Position numbers and translations under genes: made by a program. From Sorghum bicolor (Eukaryota > Streptophyta > Magnoliopsida > Poales > Poaceae): a stretch of 64,000 bases of DNA. This document shows positions 10,036 through 20,310 of the stretch, in pieces. The notes under the pieces are model-generated. The model was not told the origin of the DNA. It did not search any database and was given only the letters and a program-made list of their open reading frames with translations. Every line of letters begins with the position of its first letter. Within the stretch, counting starts at the first letter, position 1. The stretch lies in contig NC_012878.2 of NCBI RefSeq assembly GCF_000003195.3, forward strand, positions 13,323,104 to 13,387,103. Direction: 5' to 3'.

Positions 10036-12446
10036 AAAAGAAAAGGTAAGATGTAAGAAAAGGTGAGATAACAGAAAAAGATAAAAGTGTCATACAAGGT
10101 AGAGTAAGATAAGGTATGTAGATATTGTTCTAAGGGGAGTAACAAGAGAAAAGAGACACCTCAGAGAGTGCTTAACCCTAGTACCATATACCCTGCCTTA
10201 CCTCCTAACCGGATGTGGATTACTGAGACCCAAGAGGATTGTCACTTCCCCCAAAAGGCTACCACAAATCCAGCCAAGCAGGGAGTATCTACGAGTATTC
10301 CTAGCCCAAGCACCACGCTTACGCTATGAATAATTACTCTATTCCCTACGCAAAGCTAATAAAGTAAACTCGTAAACCAAAAGAATAATAAGAACAATAA
10401 CTTACTAATATCAGAAGTTGAACTGTCAAACAATTCTAGAACAAGCCTTGGGTTAGGAGACTTAATCTCGAAGATACGAAGATCAAGGCACCAACAGGCC
10501 AGGCTTCCTCAACTCCTATCTTCACCCTATACTCTCTTAGTCTCTCTTGTTGCTATCACCCTAAAGAGACAGATCCATTCAAGGGACCCCTCTCTGTCTA
10601 ACTCTCTATGGAAAATATAAATTAGGGTTTTAGAGTTACATCTTAGGGGGCAGCACCTTTATTTATAGCCTCCTACGAATCACCACAGCCATTGGATCAA
10701 ACCAACTTAAATGTGCGCTTATGATTAATTCTCAAAGTCGGTGGAGGCAGGATCCCCAAATATTAGGACCAGACCGGAGATTGAACCGGTGAAGCCATCG
10801 GTTCATTGGTTCACTGGTCCAACCGTTTAAAACTGATTGAACCGCCGGTTCAATTGTTTTGGACCGGTCAAATCGAATCGGCCATAAACATACACTACTA
10901 CAAAAAAACTTTTACAAGACGTTTAGTTTGGGCCCTCCGAGGCGGGCAGACTGGTTAACCGTCTCGGTTAATGCTTGTGATTAACCGAGGCGGTCGTTTT
11001 TTATTAACCGAGGCGGTCACAGTCAACCGCCTCGCAAAATTAATTTATCGAGGCAGTTAAAAAATAACCTTCCATGGGTGCAGAGAACTAAAGGATAGGA
11101 ATGGAATTTAAGGTATCCATAAAAGAAAAGGTAAGATGTAAGAAAAGGTGAGATAACAGAAAAAGATAAAAGTGTCATACAAGGTAGAGTAAGATAAGGT
11201 TATCTAAGCAGACCGTCTTTCTCTCCAGCAATGGCGCTAGAAATGCTTGTTGATATTAGTTACGCACACGAAAGAATCAAAGAGAAATAATCCGCAAGCA
11301 CATGGATATCGGTGAGCACTTCACCCGGGAGATAAGTCTAGAGTATCGTATTTATTTTTTACCACTAGGAGAAATCGTGCAAAAGACTAACCTTTTATCT
11401 TAACTACCACCCACGGGTTGCAAAATAAGATAGTGAGAATAAAGCGATATAGAGAGAACTCTTTCTTCAGTCTTCTTCTAACCTATGGTAAGCTATGTAG
11501 ATATTGTTCTAAGGGGAGTAACAAGAGAAAAGAGACACCTCAGAGAGTGCTTAACCCTAGTACCATATACTCTGCCTTACCTCCTGACCGGATGTGGATT
11601 ACTGAGACCCAAGAGGATTGTCACTTCCCCCAAAAGGCTACCACAAATCTATCCAAGCAGGGAGTATCTACGAGTATTCCTAGCCCAAGCACCACGCTTA
11701 CGCTATGAATAATTACTCTATTCCCTACGCAAAGCTAATAAAGTAAACTCGTAAACCAAAAGAATAATAAGAACAATAACTTACTAATATCAGAAGTTGA
11801 ACTGTCAAACAATTCTAGAACAAGCCTTGGGTTAGGAGACTTAATCCCGAAGATACGAAGATCAAGGCACCAACAGGCCAGGCTTCCTCAACTCCTATCT
11901 TCACCCTATACTCTCTTAGTCTCTCTTGTTGCTATCACCCTAAAGAGACAGATCCATTCGAGGGACCCCTCTCTGTCTAACTCTCTCTGGAAAATATAAA
12001 TTTGGGTTTTAGAGTTACATCTTAGGGGGCAGCACCTTTATTTATAGCCTCCTACGAATCACCACAGCCATTGGATCAAACCAACTTAAATGTGCGCTTA
12101 AGATTAATTCTCAAAGTCGGTGGAGGCAGGATCCCCAAATATTAGGACCGGACCGGAGATTGAACCGGTGAAGCCATTGGTTCATTGGTTCACTGGTCCA
12201 ACCGTTTAAAACTGATTGAACCGCCGGTTCAATTGTTTTGGACCGGTCAAATCGAACCGGCCATAAACATACACTACTACAAAAAAACTTTTACAAGACG
12301 TTTAGTTTGGGCCCTCCGAGGCGGGCAGACTGGTTAACCGTCTCGGTTAATGCTTGTGATTAACCGAGGCGGTTGTTTTTTATTAACCGAGGCGGTCACA
12401 GTCAACCGTCTCGCAAAATTAATTTATCGAGGCAGTTAAAAAATAA
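9985..12446. repeat. Tandem duplication of leader, LTR and transposon ends
   Basis: Unit 1 (about 9985-11070) and unit 2 (about 11071-12446) are almost identical over their shared parts, differing at only a few positions by eye. Both begin TCCATGGGTGCAGAG and run to GAGGCAGTTAAAAAATAACC. Unit 1 lacks 294 bases present in unit 2 (11201-11494), which hold the primer site and LTR start. The junctions carry only a base or two of shared sequence. Unit 1 therefore also carries truncated copies of the hAT-like element (from 10756) and of the CACTA left end (10893-11070). The duplication came after both insertions. Confidence 0.9.
11223..11239 (-). other. Degenerate tRNA-Asp primer-binding site
   Basis: The element strand reads TAGCGCCATTGCTGGAG, four changes from the intact site at 3061-3077. 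It lies 8 bases inside the LTR end at 11248 with the same spacer (AGCATTTC). Confidence 0.75.
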
Positions 12447-13461
12447 CCGCCTCCTAAAATATATTAACCGAGGCGGGCCTTATAAGAGGCCCGTCTCCAA
12501 AAATACCTCTATTTTTGGAGGCTCGTATAAAAGAGGCAGAGGCCCAACAGGCCCAAACTAGGCCCGTAGATGTGACCAAGTATAAAAATGAAAGCTAGGG
12601 TTTCTCTCATCACTCCTCTCCTTACTCTCTTTTCCCCATCCAGAACGGCGCGCGCCCCTCCCTCACTCTCGCGCGGGCCGTGCCCCTCCCTCTCCCCTCT
12701 CAGGCGTGCGCCCCTCCCTCTCCCACTCCCACTTCTTCTCAGGTGCTCACATGGGCAGCAGATCTCTGATGGTGGGCGAGACTCCTCCAGTGTCGCCTCC
12801 TTCCCCTCACCCCCAACACTGGAGCACCTCCGCACCGAGTCCGACCTCGTCTCCTTCCACGTGCTCGCCTTCACCTGCTTCCTCCAACTCCAACGCGGGT
12901 CCCTCCGGTGGCGGCGCCCCTCCCTCCAGATCTCGCACGGTGCGGCGTGGATAACACAGTTCCGGTGGCCGGGGGGGTGGATCTGTGCGGGGGCGACGCG
13001 CCCTCCAACTCTGACGTGGGTCCCTCCGGTGGCGGCGTCCCTCCCTCCAATCTCGCACGACGCGACGCGGACAGCACGGTTCCGGTGGCCGGGGGCCGGA
13101 TCCGTGCGGGGGCGACGCGGTCGCCTTCTTTCCTCCGGCGTGGCGGCGTGCGCGAGGAGAGCCTGGAACCTGGTGGTGCCCTCTCATCCTCTTCCTCTGG
13201 CGGTGGGCAGCCAAATCCCGGTGGTCCGACGAGCTGCGGTGGCGGTGGGCCGTGGATGGGTTTAGCGGGCCCATGGATGGGTTTGCTGGGCTTGTCCATG
13301 AATTTTGTTTTTTTTTTGTTTTTTTAGTCGATTAATAGTGGCGGGCAGGTAACCGCCTCGGAAAAGGTCTTATTTACCGTGACCTTTGGTTCGAGGCGGT
13401 TGGTCTGCCCGCCTCGGTTAAGCACTTTTGTCCGTCTCGGTTAAGTTATTTTGTAGTAGTG
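12272..13461. mobile_element. Non-autonomous CACTA transposon
   Basis: 1190 bp with CACTACTACAAAA at the left and its inverse TTTTGTAGTAGTG at the right, and a 3-bp target duplication ATA (12269-12271, 13462-13464). Subterminal repeats of the type AACCGAGGCGG occur many times in both orientations near the ends. There is no transposase. The interior (12540-13300) is GC-rich and looks like a captured gene 5' region. It lies inside the hAT-like element. Confidence 0.9.
12541..13327 (+). other. Promoter-like and coding-like DNA carried by the CACTA element
   Basis: Starts with two GGCCCAA motifs (12541-12556), then TATAAAA (12581-12587) and AGGGTTT (12597-12603), a site II plus TATA plus telo-box arrangement seen in promoters of ribosomal-protein and other growth genes. 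A GC-rich stretch follows with overlapping open frames on both strands: plus 12588-13265 and 12908-13327, minus 13274-12807. They are proline/arginine/glycine-rich and low in complexity. None has a recognisable domain. Either a captured 5' gene fragment or a native CACTA transcription start. The product is not assigned. Confidence 0.4.
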
Positions 13462-14499
13462 ATATTGAACCGGTATACATATGTGATATAATTAACAATT
13501 GGCAGATGGTAAAAACACAATTGAACTGTACAAACATATGATTCATACATACATAGATATAGCTACTAACTTAAATTCAAAACATCATGTGCATGAACAA
13601 TCTTGTTGTGATAATTCAAAACAAAATGACTAGTAGAATAGTAACTGAAAATATTTGCCATTGCAAAAATCTCTTGAATGCTAAAATAGAGTGAACCATT
13701 GCAAAGAGCTCGTTGTGGTAATCAAAATAGATATGTCATTTATCTAATTTGGAGCTTGTATCAAACATATATAAAATTTCAAATTTAATATATATTATAT
13801 ATTTAAGATATAATATATAATATATATTTAATTTGGTGACGTGAGCATTACCAAAATTCCAAGATGGAAACGGGACGAACATCGGTGGCAGTAACAGCTA
13901 GGTAGGGGCCTAGTGGAACCGACCCATAGCAGTTGCAGGCGCACATGCCACTCACACACCAATCAGGAGCAAGCTGCAGCGCCGTGTACAGACGACCAGC
14001 ATCGACTGCGCCGGTTCGCATGAACCGTCCGGTTCATCGGTTTTGCCAAAAACCGGCCGGTTCAACCGATTTTTAGCGGTTCAATTACATGAACGGTCTT
14101 TTAAGTGAACTGGACCGGTGTAGGCTCTGGTTCGGTCTTTTACCGGTCCAACCGCCGGTCTGGTCCGGTTCAAATAACTATGGCAGGATCCACGAGGTGG
14201 AACCTAATTGGTTCCCACCCCTGGGCGGCCGCCCCTAGCAAGCTTCCAAGTGGGCCTAGGTTTCAGGTGGTGGCTTCTGGAGTCTTCTAGACTGTTCCTG
14301 AGTTGAAATTCTGGCCTTCTCTCTATGTAAATCTGACATGTAGACCTTTTATTATTCCGGTAACCCCCTACAGAAATAGACAATCACCAAAACTTGTGGA
14401 ATTCTGTTAGTGATAACCCTATTTCTACTGAGTGCTTGCAAATAGGTCCTTTTTCATGTTAAGTTGACGATTAAAATTAGGAGTTATCTACCATCAATA

Positions 14500-15340
14500 G
14501 AGTGGTAAGGCATGTTTTTGTGTACTCCTAGGATAGGAGTAGCAGGATATATGTGGGTGTAATTGATCTTGATCTTGGGAGCATGACCATCCTCTCGACA
14601 AGGGTCTCACGGCTTGATCAACTCAATACAAAGCAAGCAACTTATAAGCTGGTTTTTTAATTTAGCAAGCATATATATGGTTGTGGTAGAACTAAAGCTC
14701 TCGTCATATAGGAACTCATCATGTACAAATTTTAAGTTTTTCAAAAGATAAATCTCCAGAACTCTAGTTTTACTAGGAACAAGATAAATAGTAGCTCAGA
14801 CCTTCTCATATCATATCCATCAATCACCTAGACTTAGATCAAGCTTTCGCAACCCACAAGTTTCAAGTTCAGAGTAAATCTTAGGTCAAAATAATCATTT
14901 CCAAAACTTACAAGAGTTCAAGGTTAAAACTCAGGTACTTGAAAGGAATTACAATAGAGCAAATATTAATCATTTCTATACCAGAGATTATCCTAAGTGC
15001 TCTTTATTTACAAACTAGACACACTCTAACTAACGCAAACATAATAGAGAACAAATACTCAACTCGATAAAGTAGACACAATAAAAATCTATAAATATAT
15101 GTCTCCTGACCATTATATAAGTGTGAACCTTTATGTGCTCACAATTTTTTTGAATTATTTATAAAAAACTTTAAGAGGATAAGGATACTAACCTAGATAC
15201 ATGGAGGGTGCTTCCCGTCAAGCTAAATGTTGACATAGTTGTTTCATCTTGTGGTGTAGCAGACTGGCAGTAGAAATAGACTTCCTCTGTAGGAGCATTG
15301 ATTGATGTTCATAATTGATGATACAATGCTCCAATAGTAG
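14500..15340 (-). mobile_element. Tat-like element fragment, 3' untranslated region
   Basis: No gene seen. By eye it matches the region 19720-20290 of the element to the right, in the stretches AAATCTCCAGAACT, AACAAGATAAATAG and CTCA(A/G)TACAAAGCAAGC-like runs. It ends at 15200-15240 with a decayed polypurine-like tract (GCTTCCCGTCAAGCT). It is therefore the 3' part of a minus-strand Tat-like element into which the Athila-like element inserted at 14499. It continues at 18085 after the solo LTR. Confidence 0.6.
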
Positions 15341-18084
15341 TGTAATACTTGATTTTAAGGATAAAACCAGATATGCACCATATGTGAGTCCTAAAAGTCA
15401 AATCTCACATATAGCTACAAATAAAGGGTAATATCAAAAGACGATGCATGAATATATAATGTAAATAATAAATTAGAGATAACCTTAAGCAGCAAACAAC
15501 GGAAGATAACTCGAACTTCGGGTATTAACTCCACTCTACAGGATCCAACTGACTAGTTGATCACAAGCCTAAACTCCTCCTGAGGTGTGGGGGAAATAGC
15601 AAGAGTGAGTCCATGTCGAACTCCACAAGTATAGCAACTAGATTGTATAGCTCCCACAATCTCATGATCAATGTGACATAAATAATATAGAGCATTAAAT
15701 AATAAACAATGAGCATATTTAACACACAAGATTAAGCACCCTTAATGTAGATGTCCCCAAAGCCGCTCCTGACCGTGAGCTCGGCTAGTATACTAGTTTT
15801 AACACTTTGCAGAGGTTGTACATCTTTACCCATGAGTCATGATTTACCCTTTCGCCCGAGTGATTAGCCTCTTAACCCACTACCAAGGAAAGTCGGCAGG
15901 GATCACTACGAAGCCTTTCAAAAGTTTGTCTAACATGTTAGGGCCGCATGGTTTTCTTCGCGCGCAGATATAGATACCCCCTTCCGAATGGCACAATGAC
16001 GCGCAGCCTATACACATAGGGACAGGGCCTCGCACTATACCAAAACGGTTTAGCCCCTCTAGCGCCCTTTCGGGTAACCTCTAACAAGCTAGAAAAGGTC
16101 TTCATACTGAGCTAAAGCCAGAGCCATTATAGCCCTCATGGTTGCACTGTTGTCCCGGGTGATCACGTACAGATAAATCATGAAGTTGCTAAAAAGTCAT
16201 TTTTATCATTTATTACTTAACATTAATCTAGTCACAGGATCATGGTCACAGAAATAAAATCCAAATGCTATACTTGCCTTAATCCAATTGCTCTTGTTGA
16301 TCTTGCTGGTCTTACTAGTTGTCCAAGCTCTGGTCTTGATCACTGAAGCACTCTTGATCACCACGAATTGCTCACCGGCTAAACTCGATCATCGATCACC
16401 AACACACAAACAATCGGAGAAAACATACACGAAGCAAACAAGGCTACAATTAGAACAGTACACCAATCATATAAAAACAGTATGTAAAGTTTATAAAACG
16501 ATTCTATGCATCGCTACGATTTCATAGACGTAAAGATCACGAAAATCGGAGCTAAAACGTAGAAGATATGAATTTTCTAAGATTTTATATAGAAAAGTAA
16601 TTAATTAAATAGGATCACGAAATTAAAAAGTTTCAAACTGAGAAAACAGTGTTACTAACATGTAGAGCTCATTAAAATGAATCCAACGCAATTTGAATGG
16701 GTCGAATCGGATTTAAAACAAAGATTTTATGGCTAAAACAGTTTCAGTGGCAAACTTGTAAATATTAGAAAACATATTTTGAACTGAGTCGGCTGGATTA
16801 CGCTTTCTGAGCTGAGAAAGCGTATTTTAGGGATTACGTAACGAACTGCGGGTTCAATATATAACAAATTGAGGGGCTCTTTAGCAAAACTCTAGGCCGA
16901 AAGGGTATCGGCCATCCTGGTCCACTAGATCTCGAATGGATGGCTCAGATTAGGCCTGGGAGAGGGCACCGGCCGGCCGGCCACCAGGGTGGAGTTCCGG
17001 TGTGGCGGCGCCATGGCCGGGAGCTCTGAGCTCGCCGGAGATGGGGAAAACGGCCAAGAGGGCTCGGTTTTCGACGGGGATGGCACGGAAAGATAGAGCA
17101 GGGAGAGGCGAACTCACGAGGGTCGAAAAGGAGGATGAGGAAAGCTTGTGGACGGCGCGCGTCGCGGAGCGGCGGACTGCGAGCTCCAACAAAATTCGGC
17201 AAGAACGTGAACGTGAAGGAGAGCATTAGGAAACACGGGGGAAAGCTGGTTGACTTCGTTACCCAAAATCGGTGTTCAGCAAGGACTTGAATTTGACGAC
17301 ACGGCAGTGGGTAGGGAGCTCCACGGTGGCGGCGGAAACTGCAAGCTCAGCGAGATCTAATGCACGGCGAAACAGGGCAATTAGGGCTCCTCAACTGTGC
17401 TAGACGTGAAAGAAGATCGCAGGGAGGATTACAAGGCTTTTAAGGGGGTCAATCGGGCGCATAAGGCAATAACCCCGGGGAAATCGGGATTGGTTTTGCT
17501 CCCGGCCGTGTCTCGCTAATTCATGGTGAGAGGAAGGAGATGAAACCGGCTGACATGCGGGGCCCGGTTGGCGGTGAGAGTGGAAAGAAGAGAAGGGAGA
17601 CACGGCTTGGGCTGGCCTGCTGCGTATCGGGCCGAGGAAGAGAGCGGGCTGTGGGGGGAAGAAAGGGGAGAGCTGGGCCTGCGCCTGTTGGGCCACCAGG
17701 CCGAGGGGAAAGAATGGGAGGGTTTGGGGCCTGCGGCCGCGAGGGGGGGAAAGGAGAGGTGAAGGAGTATTGGGCCTCGGGCCAGAATAGAGAGAGAGGG
17801 AGAGGTTTTTGTCTTCTTTTTTTTCTTTCTATTTTCCTTTCTTTATTTCAAAGACATTTTCAAAACCATTTTAAAAATCACTTTGAATTGTTTTTGAACT
17901 TTAATAAAACCACTCAGCACAATAAATAAAATGCATAAGCATGAGTGCACAAAAATGTTGCTACACCCTATGATTAATTTTAATTGACGAAAAATATTAT
18001 TTTTCCTATATTTTCATGAGCACAAAATACAAAATTAAATCATTTTTCTCCTATTTCAAACGTTGTAAATTTTTGGGTGTTACA
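15341..18084 (-). repeat. Solo LTR, Del/Tekay-like
   Basis: 2744 bp. Plus strand starts TGTAATACTT and ends GGGTGTTACA, so the LTR reads on the minus strand. A perfect 5-bp target duplication AGTAG sits at 15336-15340 and 18085-18089. No internal region or primer site adjoins it, so it arose by recombination between two LTRs of a complete element. The many open frames at 16900-17900 are in the GC-rich leader part of the LTR and are not taken as genes. Confidence 0.93.
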
Positions 18085-18584
18085 AGTAGATAGAACATCC
18101 ACTTGCTTGTCAACTCTTCTTGGTCCTTCAAATGCTATGAAACTCAAATATGCAACAAAACTTGTGGAACGAATTACTCGTTAGTGGTTGGCCACTTAAG
18201 CCTGAGTTGTCAAAGCTTCTGATATTGTCTAAGCAGAGTATTAGTATGACTCTTTTGTATTTTATATTTTCTATGATGCAAAAGAAAATGCAAGAATGGT
18301 GAATGGGTGCATATTTATTTTTATGCCACTATGGTGAATATCATAATAGGTTTTTACACACCATAAATTTATTCACATGGGGCTTCAGGATTTAGGATGC
18401 TACAAATAAATATTTTTATTTTCTTTTTATAATGCAATGCTAATGCATAAAAGTAAATATGCTAAAGGAAAATGATTATGCAGAAAAATATAAATATGGA
18501 TAACTACCAATTTTACCTCTCGGCGAGGGTTCAATGTTTTAAGTCCTCTAAATAGGACTTCTCACTATGTTTATTCCTTAACCA
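18085..18584 (-). mobile_element. Tat-like element fragment, continued
   Basis: Right half of the sequence interrupted by the solo LTR. From about 18260 it resembles 22400-22760 of the neighbouring element, including TTTACCTC(T/C)CGGCGAGGGTT. That part lies between accessory ORF and protease. The accessory ORF itself is almost absent here, so this copy has lost it. At about 18585 the sequence switches abruptly to an LTR end. Confidence 0.5.
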
Positions 18585-18776
18585 CGTAATTATCTCGTTG
18601 TAAACATGACATGTGGGCCTTCTCTCCATATTCTCTGATAACGCCCTGCAGAAATAGATAAACACCAAAGCTCGTGGAATTCTGTCAGATAAAACCCTAA
18701 TTCTAGATGTTTGGTCCATATTGATCCTTTTCATGTTTATTTGATGATTAATTTTAGTACTTAAGGACCGTCAACA
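18585..18776 (-). repeat. 3' LTR remnant
   Basis: Matches the outer 190 bases of the 5' LTR (28730-28920), from CACGTAATTATCTCG to ACCGTCAACA, with only a few differences. The rest of the LTR is missing, replaced by Tat-like internal sequence on the left. Confidence 0.85.
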
Positions 18777-18778
18777 AA

Positions 18779-18791
18779 CTCCCCCAAGCTT
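18779..18791 (-). other. Polypurine tract
   Basis: Element strand AAGCTTGGGGGAG, two bases from the 3' LTR. This is the expected site for plus-strand priming. Confidence 0.8.
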
Positions 18792-20280
18792 ACCCTTTGC
18801 TCGTCCCTGAGCAAACAACTAAACTCAAATGGATCAGGAGTTGCTTCGATGTTTTCTTTCCTGATAGGCACACATGCTTTCACATAAAAATTCTTCCAGA
18901 TTAGAGTGAAGTGTCATGGAGCTTAGTACATGTACCTAAATCTTAAGTAATCGAAAGACAAAATAATTAAGTCAAGCACTATTCCTCCTGTCTATACTTC
19001 ACCTTTGTTCCAGAGTTTTGTATAAGTTTTCAAAAATAAAACTCAGAGTTCCCAGCAATGATTCTCTCAAGTCTCTCTATATGTGGTATTTGTGGATCCT
19101 TACCAAAAATGTCACTTACCTATAGCTAATAGAATATTTAAGTGGAGCTCATAGGAGTGAAAAACAGCTCATACATATGCTGTCTAATCGAGCCATGGAT
19201 CCAAAGGAACTCAACATATAATTAAATCACGATGTGCATGTGTGGTGGAGTAAATGATAGTGATGGTGAAAATATATAAGTGATAATAAAACTTATTTCT
19301 TATTGCTCCTCATATTTCTATCTCTCCTCCTCTTTGATCTTTGCTTTGGGAGGACATGGGCTATCTTTTTCTCTTTTTTTTCAGGTGGGTAGTAGATACC
19401 CCTAATTCTACTGTCGGACACTTGTCCATTTTTTCCGCTCAAGTGGGCATCTTTGTACCCCTAATTCTACTCCGGACACTTGTCCATTTTTACCTCTCGT
19501 CTCACTCTTTTTCTTTCTTTTTCGAGGTTCCGGGCACTTGCCCCTTTTTATTTCCTCGCATATTTTTGCATAACCCATGCCTCTTCTCCATTGAATCTTT
19601 TCAGAGAGAGAGTAACAATATTTGGGACAGTGAGTGATAATATTTTTAATTTTAATGAATGGTGATGGATGGTGTAGTGGATGTGTGCAAGTGAATATCT
19701 TAATTTAACCACATGAAAAGCTCCTAAGGGTCTACACAGCTCGATCAAACTCAATGCAAATATAAGTAGCAGATGTTATAGCAAGTTTGGCTGTGGTAGG
19801 TAGTTTGTAATGCTAGGAACACATCATGTGATTTGTAAGTTTTCAAAAATAAATCTCCAGAACTTAAGGTAGTAGGAACAAGATAAATAGCAGCTCAAAC
19901 TTTATATTATGTCCTTCTCTTACCTAGACTTTAGTGTTATCCTTCTCAAAGATAGTATTTTCAGTTTTAATAATTCCTGGAAGAACTCTAATATAAAAGC
20001 TAGGTACTTGCAAGTAAGCAGAGCAACCATTCATCATTTCCATCATGCATCTTTTTGGTCTTTTTAATTTTTCTAGAGATTAATACTTAGCAAATAAAAT
20101 AAAGCACACTTATCTACACACTCTTTTTATTTTGTTTTCATATTTATAACATGCAGTAATTTAAAGCAAGAAAATATTTATTGGGTTTTCTAAGTTTTTC
20201 TTTTTGATAAATAAAACACTAAAATAGAAAAGAATAAATAATAAAAGCAAATAAAAATTTACTTTATAAATTGGGGAGGA
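18792..20280 (-). other. 3' untranslated region of the Tat-like element
   Basis: About 1.5 kb without a supported gene. It is AT-rich. The region 19380-19560 has T-rich stretches with repeated GGACACTTGTCC and ACCCCTAATTCTAC pieces (two copies each near 19400-19490), a small internal duplication. Open frames here are short and motif-free. Confidence 0.6.
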
Positions 20281-20295
20281 GCTCCCCCAAGCTGG
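20281..20295 (-). other. Second polypurine-like tract
   Basis: Element strand CCAGCTTGGGGGAGC, 16 bases downstream of the accessory ORF stop. It is nearly identical to the tract beside the 3' LTR and to a third one at 22733-22745. Confidence 0.5.
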
Positions 20296-20310
20296 ATGTT
20301 GATGTCGGTC

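Larger units (their letters stand above)
12135..14183. mobile_element. hAT-like non-autonomous transposon
   Basis: Flanked by an 8-bp target duplication CAGGATCC (12127-12134 and 14184-14191). The ends are imperfect inverted repeats: CCAAATATTAGGACCGG at the left and, on the opposite strand, CCATAGTTATTTGAACCGG at the right. Both ends are rich in ACCGG/GGTTCAA subterminal repeats. About 856 bp remain when the inner CACTA element is removed, with no transposase. The 8-bp duplication supports hAT. A left-end copy sits in the duplicated block from 10756. Confidence 0.78.
7277..14499 (-). mobile_element. Athila-like LTR retrotransposon, broken and duplicated
   Basis: Minus-strand element. The 5' LTR (14499 to 11248) is swollen by nested transposons, followed by a degenerate tRNA-Asp primer site (11239 to 11223). 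A partial tandem copy of leader and LTR follows, then gag (10035 to 9232), a protease-like region and reverse transcriptase with the start of RNase H (to 7277). The coding sequence stops mid-codon run at 7277, where another LTR fragment begins. The rest (integrase, 3' LTR) may lie left of the window. The outer end at 14499 reads TCAATA instead of TCAACA, a small decay of the LTR end. Confidence 0.85.
11248..14499 (-). repeat. 5' LTR with nested transposons
   Basis: Starts TGTTGATATT (plus strand) beside the primer site and ends ACCATCAATA at 14499. Without the hAT-like element and one copy of its target duplication the LTR is about 1195 bp, close to the 1231-bp LTR at 3086-4316, to which it is clearly related. 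The section 14184-14499 has the same TCTTCTAGA and AGAAATAGACAA stretches near the outer end. Confidence 0.8.

Noticed and set aside
12588..13327. Several overlapping open frames of 80-225 codons in both strands
   Set aside because: GC-rich, low-complexity Pro/Arg/Gly/Ser translation without domains inside a CACTA element. GC-rich DNA has few stop codons. Described as promoter and coding-like DNA, not as genes.
16945..17929. Open frames in the GC-rich part of a solo LTR
   Set aside because: The same region of the related LTRs has other frames in the same place, with no conserved protein. It is the transcribed leader part of the LTR.
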